A stretch of DNA of 64,000 bases, from the NCBI GenBank assembly GCA_026874595.1, contig CM049307.1, positions 46,899,178 through 46,963,177 of the forward strand. The letters are read 5' to 3'. The position numbers and the translations under genes were made by a program. The stretch is from Sipunculus nudus. Taxonomy: Eukaryota; Annelida; Sipuncula; Golfingiida; Sipunculidae. This document shows, one piece after another, positions 1 through 12,490 of this stretch; positions within the stretch are counted from its first letter, which is position 1; every line of letters begins with the position of its first letter. Under the pieces are notes generated by a model, which did not search any database, was not told where the DNA came from, and saw only the letters and a list, made by a program, of their open reading frames with translations.

Positions 1-1170
1 GATTTCCGTTTAACCCTGTCGTCTGCTCAGAAATCGTATAATTAAAGAATTTTTTTATTTTGGTCTGTGAAGGATTTCTTTTTTTCTTTTCTTTTTCTTT
101 TTTTATATCTGTGTTGTGTGCTGTAGGCAAAAAACACGGAAATTTAAACAGGAAATTAGAACAGCAGAACGTCACAAGTGTCATGACTGCAATGGCACAA
201 ACCACAGACATTTTGAAGAATAACCTCGCCCCCCCTGGAACACGTTTGCATAATGCATGACTTTAATATAACACCGTACTTGTTCATTTTAATTTTAATC
301 AGTACATCTATTTGTTGTATTATCATTTGATCAATCGACGTATAAAAGAATAAGTGATCCACATTTAATCCGCAATAGCCAATAATAATACTTACCGTAC
401 ATTCCGAGGAAAAGGATTCCTTATGAAGGTATGAAATACAAACTTTTAATATAAATCGTATACTTCATTACCGTTTTGGATGTACATCAAATAAAAATGT
501 ATGTAAAAAATAAACGAACAAGATAATTTAGGCATAGAACGTAATCCAACATTACTCTGTACTAAAATAAAAATTTTAAAAAATTCTCCTTTAGAAAAAA
601 TCAATATAAACATAAGTTCTTTAAAGCTATTCCATTTTCCTCACATTTAAATCCGAGGATTAAATCAGTACGCACGCATGGGGAAATGAGTTGGTGTAAA
701 TACCACACGCATTGCAGTCATGGACGTGAAACATATTTTACAAAAGATAATATATGAGATTTGACGTCATAACCAAGTCATAGATCCAACTTGAGCCACT
801 TGATATCCATTGTTAAACGAGCAATACAATATCAGTTTGAAGACACATGGAAGAGGCGCTGACGTGTGATATATGATAATTTAAAATCCCCCGACGACGA
901 CAGAGTGTGTGGTAGGTGTGTAACAACAAACCTGACTAGAAATACCATAAAATGCTTCATTGTGATTTAGTTATTGTACTTCAGTTTAAATTGCGGCGCT
1001 GTCTGAAACATGCCATTTCGAGATGCAATTGTGTTTGTTTAAAAAAGGGACGATTTTGTTTGGAGAGGTCAGATGATAAGCGTTTAACTGTCCATATACA
1101 CTCACAAAAGGAAAGGAACAATCAAACTGAAATATGCATCCTTCTAGCTGAATATAATATAATTTCTATT
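1..1170. other. AT-rich segment without a supported gene
   Basis: Both strands were read. Short open frames here are AT-rich and lack splice context. The one notable site is a full palindromic CRE, TGACGTCA, at 762-769. Confidence 0.6.
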
Positions 1171-1184
1171 CTCCCTATCTCTCT

Positions 1185-1279
<95 letters not shown>

Positions 1280-1280
1280 T
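1171..1280. repeat. (CT)n microsatellite followed by (TA)n
   Basis: Nearly pure CT dinucleotides with single-base interruptions run into a short TA tract. The long Ser/Leu open frame across it is a by-product of the repeat. Confidence 0.97.
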
Positions 1281-1739
1281 TATATTTATATTCATTTAAT
1301 GTATGTATGTTACTTTAAGAAACAGATCACATAATATTCTTTGTTGAAAAGGGGGCGGAGGTATGTGGGTGTTTGGTGAAACTGCAGCTATTCGTGAAGC
1401 GGACATATTGGGAGGAATCTATCGGTCTATTTGCCACAAATAAATTAACCAATTAATTAAATTAATTAACTAATTAACTGTGGAAAACCTGTTTATTGAC
1501 AGTCTAGGCGTGTAGGCAGATATTTGATGGACATTTATTCACAACATAAACTTCTCTTGAATCAAAGATTGTGCCAATGAAACGAAAATTATGATATGAA
1601 GCAAATAAAGACGTCATGCCGGGTTAAGAATGGAATAATGTGACCTAGAGGTCACTCACGTCATATAATAATGCGTTTAGTTTGAAGAGGATTAGGACAG
1701 ATTTAGGGTGACAGTTTAATTTCGCCTACTTTTCACACC

Positions 1740-1857
1740 ATGCGTGACCAGGGGGCAGATGTGAGCTCGAGAGAGCACTCTACACTGCTATTGTCTGTCG
1801 AGTGGCAACTTGAGGCGCCATTTGCATCTCTTCGGCTTAGATTTGTATTGGGCACGC
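1740..1857 (+). CDS. Candidate first coding exon (weak)
   Basis: An ATG with A at -3 (cacaccATGC) opens 39 codons (MRDQGADVSS...) that end at a consensus-like donor, ACGC|GTAAGC, in phase 1. Without splicing the frame stops three codons later. Composition is less AT-biased than the flanks. The octamer ATTTGCAT lies inside at 1820-1827. No partner exon was found and no family was recognised, so chance is a real alternative. Confidence 0.15.
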
Positions 1858-2831
1858 GTAAGCTGTGAGAAACCCTAATGTAAAGCTTACAGGTTATGGC
1901 CTCCATGTCCCCATTACTGCGATATCTGGTGATTGTACATGCTTATGTTAAAGCCAATATTTGCCGGAAAAGCACTTTTCCTGCAATTATTGTATATTTT
2001 AAACGAAACTGGTCCTTATTATTAAAGTCAACAACATTATAAGTAACTTAAATTATATATAAAATTTTCCTTTGAATTTTTATAAATTTTTGTAATCTCC
2101 CTTTGGTGTTAAAAATATATATAATTTTTTTTTTCAAATTAGAGTTTACTTATCATGTAGCTCGTACACTTTATCCTTGTGCCTTCCAAATCTTAAGTTC
2201 ACATTGATTAGAAACAAATATGTCTCAAGTCCTGATTTTAATAACAATCGTTATTAACTGGTAACAATGATGTTGATGAAAACCATTCATATTTTTTATA
2301 CAAAATATCAACATACTATGTACGCGTATGTATGTCTATATCCGGTTTTAGGTAATTATAAAATAGTCGACGGTATACGTTGAAACACGTCTTAGCCTTG
2401 AAGTCTAAAACACTGCGCCTTCCAGAAATTAGTCTGGATGGTAATCTATTGCTAATATCCTGCCTATTTATTTCTTTTACAAGACTTACCTGCTCATTTA
2501 TTGAGACAGATTGTCATAGATTCATCTCCGCCCTTTAAAGCCAAATACTCAAATCATTGTGACGAACAGGTTATAAAACAACTGTAAACGTCGGCGAATC
2601 AGTCCCGTTACCAAACAGATTGATTTCGAAATACTTTATGATCGAGGTCCAAATCTGCGCCCTCTGGCGCCCTGTCTTATTAAATGTCATAGCATTGATT
2701 TTTACTGGAATTTCGCCCAGAGATTAATGCCCTCTGGGACGCTGATATTGCTCTCACCGTTGATGCAAGCCGGGATACATATTATCATATTATATTCTGT
2801 CAGTTTGAAACATTAGATCATACCATGTACT

Positions 2832-3005
2832 TTAGCCTAAAGGGAAAATCCGTTGGTACTGGTAGACGAAGGCGGTTTGAGGACTCACAGATGCACCTGC
2901 CAATATCAAAATCATCACATATACCCAGATTGTGCAGAAAGGCAGAAACCTTAAAGCGACGGCCTTGTCCAGTGATGTGTCTGGTCTATTTATCATTGAT
3001 TTCAT
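2832..3005 (-). CDS. Short ORF with signal-peptide-like or transmembrane N terminus
   Basis: The frame encodes 57 residues from ATG at 3005 (second ATG at 2996) to TAA at 2832. The N terminus is polar and basic (MKSMINRPDTSLDKAVALR) and is followed by a strongly hydrophobic run of about 20 residues ending ILILAGAS, the layout of a signal peptide or signal anchor. Two possible donors lie just after the hydrophobic core: GCAG|GTGCAT (exon end 2897, phase 1) and ATCT|GTGAGT (exon end 2889, phase 0). It may therefore be the first coding exon of a secreted protein whose rest lies to the left. It lies downstream, in minus-strand order, of the 5.1-6.8 kb gene model. Being a transmembrane exon of that gene is possible but has no phase support. 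No family was recognised. Confidence 0.3.
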   Translation of the reverse strand: MKSMINRPDTSLDKAVALRFLPFCTIWVYVMILILAGASVSPQTAFVYQYQRIFPLG

Positions 3006-3491
3006 AATCTGAGATTTTTCGGCTTTATGGTATCCATCTAGTGATTCATCTTGCCCAAGAATGTAGCAATGCCAGATAACTTATCATTAGAGGGGGATTA
3101 GCTTAGGATTAAATAGGGATTACTGAGTCGTTCATAACGCTTAAACAGAGCACAGCTGTTTATGAAGCATAAGTTCCTTATATCTTATCAATTACGGATA
3201 CTGCTACGCGACAAGCGCTGCCTGTTGGTTCTCTTTTATGCTTTAACAAAGTCTTCCAGATAACGTCACTCAAATCAAATGAAATTTTGTCAAAGAATAA
3301 AAAATAACGATAAATTGATTCAAAGTTGGATGTAAATCATTTTTTTCAATTTTAAATTAAAAAAAATATCTGAGACGATCCCTTCTAGTTATTAGATGGA
3401 CCCGACTTAGAACAAATGTAACACCGGTAAGGAAACTGAAACAAACGTAAGCACACAACTTATGAGCAGGTACAGGCCATCTTATTCTTAG

Positions 3492-3639
3492 CGCTGGAGA
3501 CACTGCAGAGCCCACATCATCTCAGCGTGCGGAGACAACTGAAGAAGTGAGGTCAGTTCTTAAAGACGCTTGGAGACTCAACGAGAACATCAAAGGAAGA
3601 GAACAAGCAAGAAGTCCTCGGCTCAGCAAGGGGGTATAG
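3492..3639 (+). CDS. Candidate terminal exon (weak)
   Basis: A good acceptor (ccatcttattcttag|) opens 48 codons in phase 2 that end at TAG. The peptide is hydrophilic and helix-prone (RSVLKDAWRLNENIKGRE), unlike the AT-driven noise around it. No upstream exon with a matching phase was identified and no AATAAA follows closely. The opposite strand of the same block could equally be a 5' untranslated exon for the 2.9 kb minus-strand frame. Confidence 0.15.
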
Positions 3640-5108
3640 ACTCAAGCCTCATTCATTAGACTCTGCCTCTCTTCTGCAAACAGAACTGAGAGAGAAAGGA
3701 ACGGCCAAAAGCGGCAGAGGTTAGAGATGATAGCGTGTAGTCCTAATTGGATGTGCAAGCTGAACATTAGCTACGCCGGCCCGGGTTTTCTAATCTGGTT
3801 TTTCCTTGGGAAGCCTCCGGTGTTTTCCTTCTTTAGTTATTCGTTTTGGATGATACAAGTGTATCCATCTTGCTTTAGTTCAAATGAATTAATCCCCCTT
3901 TGTGAAAAGAATAGAGTTTCCTTCAAAAACTAGTCTCTGCGTGGTCTTTTAACTGGCTTACCACTGTCAATATGATTTACTGGTTATCTCTGTCAACGTA
4001 AGACTTCATAAAATAGGGCATAACTCAACGATATAGAGGGGAAAGTGCAAACTTATTGAAATGTCAAATGTTATTATCTTCATATCTTTACTGAACATAG
4101 CGTAAGGAAAACTGTCATAACAATCTACAAATATATATTTGTTATAAAATGCAATCGTGTGCGCTAAATAAGCAATCGTAGACTAAATGGTATTACAAAT
4201 GTAAGTATTTTATATTACATCATAAAAACCTCCGATATTACCGCGATGGAGAGCTTTATATCCGCATATAATAAATGTTTTTGTTTCAACCAATAATTCA
4301 GCCTAACTGAATGATAAAGAACTCCTGTTTCGCATCAACAGTGAAGTCCTACGTATAACTTTCCTTGAACTAGCAATACAGCTGTACGCAGGAATATACA
4401 TAAATATCGTTCACTTCTCGAGACGTTTTCTGTATTCAGTAGTTTTGTCAATCCATACATAGTGGTAGGCTACCGTGTCTAAATTTTAGACATATGTGAG
4501 GCAGCATCTCGACCAGCCGAGCGCCATCTTTTCCTCCTTAAAAAAAACAGCCCAAGTGGTGTTATACAGATAGGTTCGTCTATTGTTTTAACTCTTAGCA
4601 TTCTAAAAAAATTTGAGCAGATCTTTTTTTTGGATCTGTATATTTTCTGTTTTCTGTTATACATCATAACCTATTGTACGTTGACAAGCTTATGTACAGA
4701 TAATTCCAAAATTTTATTTTATATGTAGATAAAGTCATCATAAATATGCTATCTGCATGAGACACATAACAACTTTTGATTTCGCGTCCTATACATAAAA
4801 CCCTAATTGTACCTTAACTGGCATCTTTCGGAACATATGTTTATATACATAGGGGAATATCTCTAAAAAGTAGCTTTAGACCGCTGTTTTCAGTTTCATG
4901 GTTTTAATCACATTTATAGCATTACTATTTAAATGCAAGTAATATTAAAACTATACTATTCTAGGGGAAAGGGGTTATTATCAGAATAATACAATCATTC
5001 TAACACTGACCTCATTGATGTCATGAACAGCGTCACACATATATTTAAAGCGTTGCATAAAACGACAACTCGAAAAGGGTAACGCTCGTTTCAAAGGACC
5101 TTGTTAGC

Positions 5109-6821
5109 TCATGGAAGAACCGTGGTTTCTGAAATAAAGAGGAACTATGTCTTCCTAGAGAAGTAAATTTTTCTCCCGGCAAAGAACTTGACAACTCGTG
5201 GTGGTTATAATAGATCCTCCTGGTATCCTGAAGAAAAAGCGTACGTTATACCCTCAAGGGTACGACGCACCTTTAACCTCATTCCGTGCCTTGTCATACT
5301 GGCATCGCTTCCCAAATGGTTCAGAGGAAAGCAAAGCAGTTCTGACGGGGCCGTAGCCAGTAGCCAAGAGGATGCCGCAGCTTCCCCCAGATTTAACATG
5401 ACATTTGGAAATAATGTTATCTCCAATTTGAGATACCGAATATCTGCCTGTGATGATTTTTGTATGAAAGCAGTTTGCAAACTAAAAAATTTTTTAGGTA
5501 TTCTCTCATTTCGAACAAATTACAGATAGAGATCTATCCATGGGACATCCCATTTTTAGTTATCATGAGAAAACTTGGTTGATTAATGAATGATCGATGT
5601 TTTATGTTTTTTAATGATTGGAACATTTTTCATGACATATAATTCTTCATTTATGGTATGGTTTTATTTTGAATATTAAATGTGCTACAAGACGTTTAAT
5701 TTCTAGGCTGTGCACCATTTTCACTGAAGGCTTCATCAAGATCCGGCACTCACCCCTGTCATAAATGGTTACAACCCTGTCAATCAAGACATAGGCACGA
5801 TACACAGGCAGTATTTACCCTGCTGATCATACTGGACATTTCAAGCTAAGCCTTTTTTATATCAATGTTCTGCCCTACCGTAGCTTAAAATGATAATGAT
5901 CTTCAACCATTATGTGTTAAGGGTCGGCAAACTACGTCACAGACATTATTTACTAGCTAAATCGTCACGAGGCCTTGCTGGTATATTCATAAGTATGAAT
6001 ATTCATAAATCATTCATACAGACATTCCCTAACATTAATTTTAACAAGATTTATTGTATGTTTAAATGGTCGGCTCAATGTAAGGAACTAAGTTTACTTA
6101 AAAATTTTTCCCATTAATTATTCATTAATTATATACATTCATATATATATTGCAATGTTAGGACCCGACAAAAATGACTTTAACAAATCTAAGAATCAAA
6201 ACTCTTGATTTGGGAAAAATTCACTATTTTCTTACACACAAAGGATATTCGACTTATATACGATACTAGTAATCTTCACTGATTATTTTCATTTACTCCG
6301 TTCAGCATCAATGTAAGGTCTCTCCAGCATTAACTAATCCCCCAAAGGTTTCAGTTCATCATTAAAAGCAAATCTATTATTTTTAATAAGAAAAAGAAAG
6401 TTAGAAAGCAATATATGTCTTCCTGTTTGTGATTTCTTCGTGATATAAAAATGAATTATATGATCTCTTCTGGGATCGTTTACGCCGCGTTTGGGGTGAT
6501 TGTTTGTCGGACCAGAACAGCCATAATGTCCCTAGGTCATGTCCAGCGCGCCATATTTGTCCCGCCGGCGCTTACAGTGGATGTCGTTAGTCGGAGACTG
6601 GTGCGGGTTTGTGCGAAGAATCCCGGAGTAAAACTTGATGATACCTCCGCAAATTACACCATTGTTCCCTGGTACTGTATAATGTGAATGAGTCTGCCGT
6701 TTTCCACTTGATCGAGTGGATGCCGAGTCATTTTTACGGTATTTTCGTGCTATGCATTTCCAAATTATCCTGCCTGATGGCGCCTTTATGCTAAATGAAC
6801 CAGAGCCAGCATTTCCCAAAA
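5109..6821 (-). CDS. Candidate three-exon gene, cysteine-containing, family unknown
   Basis: Three minus-strand segments fit one reading frame. Exon A is 6821-6576 (246 nt), with acceptor ...catgttag| and donor CCACT|GTAAGC. Exon B is 5447-5271 (177 nt), with acceptor aaaatcatcacag| and donor TTAAAG|GTGCGT. The last piece is 5128-5109, with a very good acceptor ttcctctttatttcag| and a TGA after five further codons (TTVLP). All junctions are phase 1. Joining A to B creates a TGC cysteine codon, and exon B carries three more cysteines (SKCHVKS, GGSCGIL, GKRCQYD). Exon A contains GRIIWKCIARKYRKND and GVICGGIIKFYSG. Phase 1-1 exons with spaced cysteines are typical of extracellular modules, but I cannot name a domain. 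No signal-peptide exon was found upstream, so the 5' end is missing. Parts of both exons appear as longer frames on the other strand or in another register, which weakens the case. Transcript evidence would settle it. Confidence 0.4.
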
Positions 6822-7305
6822 CTAACATGAAATTTAAGGTTCAACAGAATTACCGTTAATGAAATGTATATTCTATTAAATCCCGCGATGTAACACAATC
6901 AGTCATGGGGCTTGTTTCCTATTTCTTTGTTTTTCAACTTGGTCAACTCTCTCAGACCCCCCACCCCCCAAGATTAACCCCCACCTCTTAAAATATCCGT
7001 CCAACTACCTGGCTTATATCAAGGCACTTCTTCCAGAATATCATTATTTTTTTCTCCTCCACCATTTATTATTAAACATATACAAAATTGATAATATGGA
7101 ACCTATACAAAATTAATTTTTGCTTAATTTTCAACACGTTATTTTTAAAGTATTATTCTGCAGAGTAGAACACTACTGGATCATAAGTTGGAACCTGTAG
7201 AACCCTGGCTGGGTCACCTGGTTGAGAATGTATAACATTGAAAGACCCGAAACACTCACTCACCCCAGAACGTTACTGATGATCCGACCAAGTCTGCATC
7301 CAATA

Positions 7306-7640
7306 CCAGCTTCTGTGGCTCAGTGGTAGAGCACAGGAATCAAAGCCGGGAGGTCGTGAGTTCAAATCTCAGCCGAGGCGGTGAGATTTTTTCGGTAGGC
7401 CCTAAGCCAGGGTGAGCATTCTGCAGACTAAATGGGAAGGCTGTGCCCAGCAGGTGTGTATCATTCACGCACGAGTGCGTCTTTGATGAGATCCTCGGTG
7501 TTATGACCCAGCAATGGTGATGATTACACATCCCGGACCCGCAGGTGCGGTAGACATCGGGCCTGGTCGACGCCAAGATACAAACATAATATGATAGTCC
7601 CAAACCGAAATGGAACTTTGTGGATGTACATGTACAAGTG
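7306..7640 (+). mobile_element. tRNA-derived SINE, copy 1
   Basis: The head resembles a tRNA with a pol III promoter: A box TGGCTCAGTGG at 7316-7326 and B box GTTCAAATC at 7360-7368, followed by CTCAGCCGAGGCGGTGAG. A body shared with the copies at 9.2-9.6 and 62.1-62.4 kb follows (AATGGAACT..TG..GATGTACAT near 7605-7630). This copy lacks the 3' GGAGGCGG palindrome seen in the other two, so it is 3' truncated or diverged. It may be one of the SINE families reported in molluscs (for example V-SINE type), but that is unverified. Confidence 0.85.
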
Positions 7641-9221
7641 ACGAAAAAATGGAAGATTATAAAGGAACGTATGTGAAACTGCTGCTGCTGATATGGTTAT
7701 GTGTATGAGTAAACACGGTCCACGTTTGTATGGAATCATAACAGGATTGTGTGACCAAAGGTTAAAACCTGAGCATGCGCGAAAACTAACTCCCTAACAA
7801 GGAGAAGAAACAAGAAAAAAGAAACACAAAAGAAACATCATTTCGAAGCTTAAAAATCTTTATTTGTGAAATTGTTCGGTACGATTACACTTGAGATGAA
7901 AAAAAAAATAATCCATAAACAGTATTTTGTTGGAACGTTTACATCGCATAGCATTTCAAACTGAAAAAATGCAACACCTGATTGTATATAGCAATATGTG
8001 TGGCGACCTCAAATAGGACTATGAAAAACAAAATGAATTCATATTTGAGTATTAATTCTGTCTCCGATAAATGGAGAAAATATAATGTCGGCACCTAGAA
8101 TATAAAGGACTGTTGAATGCGGCCAGAATAAACGTTACAAACTGGTTATTATAATAAAATTCTATACTTGTTAAAACATATATCTAGTAATAAATTGGCA
8201 GTAGTTTAAACTTTAGGTAGAACATAACCTACTTCCACCTGTGTAATGGTAAACTAGATTGAACAGCTATCTATTTTCGGGGGTTTTTTTTGCACCTGAG
8301 AAATGGCTTATTAATCATGTGTGTCGTAGATTACTCGAACGAGATCAACAGGGCTTAAGCATTTTGACAAAACACTTGTGACATTTATGTTACTTGGAAC
8401 AATTTAAATCTTGCTTATTCTTATTCTGAAGTTAGTGTTTGTTAATTATTGCAGTGAGGACCACATTGCATTAATCGCTTATATGTCATGCTCGTACCAG
8501 GTTGTTTTCTTCATACTTCAACATTTGCCACCTGTTTTGAAAAAGTCTAGGGTAATTTAATCACGTTTTATTACATTAAAAAATCACTGATTATTTTTAT
8601 TTTTTTCTCAACACATCGGGTCGTGAATGGGAGACTCGTTAATACTGTTCTTATTAAATGAAAAAACGGTGCTTTTTCAGACAATGCAATTCTGAAAAAT
8701 AGAAGTAAAGAGACATCCAGTTTAAAAAAAACTGCTGTTGCTAGTTGTGGGATACCAATAGATCGGTGGTGGGGTGTACTGCTGAAGAGTATGCTGCTAT
8801 GCTGCGCACTCGCAAAGGTCCCTATATTAGACAATGAAACATGCAAGATTTGTAATTAGTCTTACAATATTACTTTATCACCACAAAGGTAAACTTATCT
8901 CAGCCGTATCCATGAAGACGATGGGTGAGTACTTCAGTATAACAGTACCTTTGCGACAGGTTGTGTGATAAAGACGTTTGACTCTCACTGATGAACCAGG
9001 TGTATGCCGGGTGTAGCGATTTCAGATGACCCCCACCTCGAATTACCTGGGGGGAAATCTTAAATGGGGGTAACCTGAGGTCTTGACACCGGTGTCCTTG
9101 AAACAGGAACAGCTGCCCAAGGATACTGCTTGGGCTTAACTACTCAGAACAAATTCCATCTGCTTCCTTGAGGGCGCCAATGAAAATTAATTTTACATTT
9201 TTTATTTTTATTTTTAATATT
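7641..9221. other. No supported gene; contains a dispersed repeat fragment
   Basis: This is AT-rich sequence with no convincing exon. A block at about 8995-9110 (CGATTTCAGATGACCCCC... and C/G runs) is the reverse complement of a related block at 16.9-17.05 kb. Confidence 0.5.
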
Positions 9222-9622
9222 CTTTGGGTGGAGGCAACCGCCTCCATTTTTAATGCCAGCTTAACTACGTACACATACATGTGCAGAATTCCATTCCGAC
9301 TTCGGACTACGTGACAGTGCCGTATAACATGCTTCCTCTAATTTTATATCCTGGCGTCAACCAGGCGCGGGGACTACTGCACCTGCGGGCCCTGGGTGCG
9401 TAATCGTCCCCATTGCTTGGTTATACCTCCGAGGAACCACTTAAAGGCGCATTCATTTGTGAGTGAAACACGGCCATTGGGCACGGCCTTACCATTAAGC
9501 CTCCAGAGCGCTCCCCTGGGTGGGGACCAGCCGTCAAATATCCTACCACCTCGGCTGAGATTTGAACTCACGACCTACCGGCTTTGATTCCTGTGCTCTA
9601 CCCCTGAGCCACAGAAGCCGGT
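9222..9622 (-). mobile_element. tRNA-derived SINE, copy 2 (apparently full length)
   Basis: On the minus strand, reading from 9622, the tRNA-like head CCGGCTTCTGTGGCTCAGG has a degenerate A box. It is followed by B box GTTCAAATC and CTCAGCCGAGGTGG, the shared body, and the tail palindrome GGAGGCGGTTGCCTCC near 9228-9246. At about 400 bp it appears complete. The open frames here are SINE sequence, not genes. Confidence 0.87.
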
Positions 9623-10715
9623 AAATTACATACGTTTGTATGCATTAAAAGATACGAGAGCTCCCTGCACAAAACTAAATGTATATCAAAGCCAGCTTAC
9701 ATCTATACACTTATACCTTTGTGTAGAATGTTTTCGTGATGCTGGTCTACTACATGTGCGAAATTTGAAAGGAGACTAGTCTGACTTGCCGCCATATGTC
9801 CTCCTTAAATGTATTTAGATTATCTTGGCGGGTCCCCACATGATATAAACACGTGGCTATAAACAAGTAGAACAACCGAATGGGATCGGCGTTTTCTGGT
9901 TATTTTTTATAAAAAATTCAAGGGATTACCTTTAGTGGATACATGTTAAACATCGGAAAGGCTTTTTTAAATACTGTCTCTAATTCACAACCAGTGATAA
10001 TTTGTGTTAACAACCGTTTTAAACTTAAAACCTTCATCAGTTATGCATCATACAATACCCTGAAAACACTGTTTAAGTCAATGGCCGAAGGAGTAGTTTT
10101 AACACTGGTTGAAACACTAAAACTACCTTTGAAAATGTATATCAATGTGAAAAGATCCATTGAGACCAAAACATATACAAGAAAACTGTGAAGTTACTAG
10201 ATGCCGTATATAATTACATTTGTAGGGAATACATTGTTTCGTCTTGCATGAATAAACAAGGAGTACAAATACTTGTCATGGGTTGTTGAGTAAAAAGCAA
10301 TAGATGTATTAAACGATGAAAGCAGATTTCATGTTACATCCGATACTTTTATGGAAATCAGCGTTCTCTTATGGTCAAAGGACTGGCTGAAACAACCCCC
10401 AAAGGCCTATCAAATTTCAATAAACAAAATCCTTAGATAAGATGAATAATAATCATCATAGGTTTTCTGCTCTTCCAGTTATGTAATTACATTTTCAAAT
10501 GACAACCTTCCTACTTATCTGAAATTTAAGATATATTTAATCAACTGAAATTGTAATTCAAGTTTGAAAGATATCAACGCCACCTTATGGTCAACATGAT
10601 GGTTTACTCAAACAAATCCTCCATTTAATTTCGCAAAGTATAACCTTTACTAGTCTGGCATTAGAAAAATTATCCATTAAAATGCAGATTATGTGATTGC
10701 AGCAAGGTTTTTGAT
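9623..10715. other. AT-rich segment, no supported gene
   Basis: An 82-codon plus-strand frame at 9943-10191 is open but AT-driven. It contains a small hairpin (GTAGTTTTA / TAAAACTAC at about 10094-10127). I see no splice context or recognisable motif. Confidence 0.5.
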
Positions 10716-11216
10716 TTGTTTTAAATGGTCAAAAAAAATTTGTTTGTTTCAAATGGTCAAGACAAAATTAGTTTGTTTTAAATGGTCAAGACCAAATTTG
10801 TTTGATTCAAATATTCAAGACAAATTTTGTTTGTTTCAAATGGTCGAGACATAATTTTTTTTGTTTCACATGGTCAAGACATAATTTGTTTGTTTCCAAA
10901 TAGTCGAGACAAAATTCGTTTGTTTCAAATGGTAAAAAGACAAATTCATTTGTTTAAAATGGTCTAGACAAAATCTGTTTCAAATGGTCAAAACAAAATT
11001 TGTTTGTTTCAAGACAAAAACTTGTTTGTTTCGAAACAAAAATTTGTTTGTGTCAAATGGTAAGGACAAAATTTGTTTGTTCCAAATGATCAAGACAAAA
11101 TTTGTTTGTTTCGATTGGTCAAGACAAAATTTGTTTGTTTCAAATGGTCAAGACAAAATATGTTTGTTTCAAATGGTCAAAACAATATTCGTTTGTTTCA
11201 AATGGTCGATACAAAA
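10716..11216. repeat. Minisatellite, period about 28-30 bp
   Basis: Roughly 17 units of the type AAATGGTCAAGACAAAATT + TGTTTGTTTC are arranged head to tail, with indels and a few truncated units near 11000-11045. The Lys/Phe/Cys-rich open frames at 10984-11329 are translations of the repeat and are not genes. Confidence 0.95.
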
Positions 11217-11538
11217 CACTAGGTAACTCGATGGATACAAAAAAACTAATTATGAACATGTTTAGTCCCATGCTCATGCATGATACGTTTCAAAATTCTC
11301 TGAACAGGTTAATGCACAAATCAGAATGAATCATTATCGAGGATTATATATAAATTTTCTATATGGTCCTATTGTTAACATCACCATTGCCCATGGGACC
11401 AAGATATAACTTGTGCGGTTCCGGAAATAACTATGGAATGTTTATTTAAAGACTAACATGTCCACTCAAAATTAATAATTATACAAAGATAGATATCTAC
11501 CGATAATCGATAACATAAAATCATTTTGTAGCAATGAT
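11217..11538. other. Spacer, nothing seen
   Basis: AT-rich sequence between two minisatellites with no ORF or element that can be supported. Confidence 0.5.
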
Positions 11539-11645
11539 GTACGACTCGTATCCGGACTTGGACTAGAGTCCGGAATCGAGTGCACTTTATCAGGGACTCG
11601 GAGTTGGACTCGAGGGTCCAGGGCTCGGACTCGAAGCTCTAGAAA
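11539..11645. repeat. GGACTCG-type degenerate hexamer block
   Basis: Repeats of GACTCG/GGACTTGG variants, including GTTGGACTCGAGGGTCC, match a block at 63.6-63.7 kb almost word for word. The two blocks therefore belong to one dispersed element, which also seeds the larger array at 11.8-12.5 kb. Confidence 0.85.
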
Positions 11646-11810
11646 TCAGGCCAAGTCAAAGGGAAAAGACTGTCATATAAAATAGGACGTTCAGACGGGG
11701 AACACATCCACATAAAGGGACTCCTATATATGAGCTATTGATATAATATTAAAAAAAAAAAACAAGACTGTATCTACAAAGGTTAATTAATGCATCGGTT
11801 TTTTTTATTG

Positions 11811-12490
11811 GACTCGAGCTTTGAAAGACTCGGATTCGAGGACGTTGGACATTGACTCGAATCTAAAAGACTTGGACTCGACCTTTGGTGACTTGGGTTT
11901 GGACTTGGGTGGCTTGGACTCGGACTTGGGTGATTTGGGCTATGACTTGGGTGACTTGGGCTTGGGTGGCTTGGACTCGGACTTAGGTGACTTGGGCTTT
12001 GGCTTGGGTGGCTTGGACTCGGACTTTGTTGACTTGGTCTATGACTTGGGCGACTTGGGCTTGGGTGGCTTGGACTCGGGCTTGGGTGACTTGGGCTTGG
12101 ACTTGGGTGACTCTGGCTTGGGTGGCTTGGACTCGGACTTAGGTGACTTGGGCTTTGGCTTGGGTGGCTTGGACTCGGACTTTGTTGACTTGGTCTATGA
12201 CTTGGGTGACTTGGGCTTGGGTGGCTTGGACTCAGACTTAGGTGACTTGGGCTTTGGCTTGGGTGGCTTGGACTCGGACTTTGTTGACTTGGTCTATGAC
12301 TTGGGCGACTTGGGCTTGGGTGGCTTGGACTCGGGCTTGGGTGACTTGGGCTTGGACTTGGGTGACTCTGGCTTGGGTGGCTTGGACTATGACTTGGGTG
12401 ACTTTGGCTATGACTCGGGTGACTTGGGCTTGGACTTGGGTGGCTTGGACTCGGACTTGCACTCGGACTCGGATGGTGAAGACTCGACTA
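11811..12490. repeat. GACTTGGGT minisatellite with higher-order structure
   Basis: This is an array of degenerate 6-bp-multiple units (GACTTGGGT, GGCTTGGACTCG). Above the base unit it has a higher-order order: a 99-bp block A at 11965-12063, a 57-bp block B at 12064-12120, then A (12121-12219), A (12220-12318) and B (12319-12375). Because every unit is a multiple of three, several frames stay open. The plus-strand frame starting at 11821 begins with TTG, has no ATG, and encodes an acidic Asp/Leu/Gly/Ser repeat. I treat it as non-coding. Confidence 0.95.

Noticed and set aside
952-1299. 115-codon ORF ending in Ser-Leu repeats
   Set aside because: The second half is the (CT)n tract; the first half has no splice or motif support.
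7316-7380. Functional tRNA gene
   Set aside because: The A and B boxes are good, but the same head heads a ~400-bp body in three places, so it is a SINE; no sound cloverleaf could be drawn.
10984-11329. Cys/Lys/Phe-rich repeat protein
   Set aside because: Direct translation of the ~29-bp minisatellite; indels between units shift the frame.
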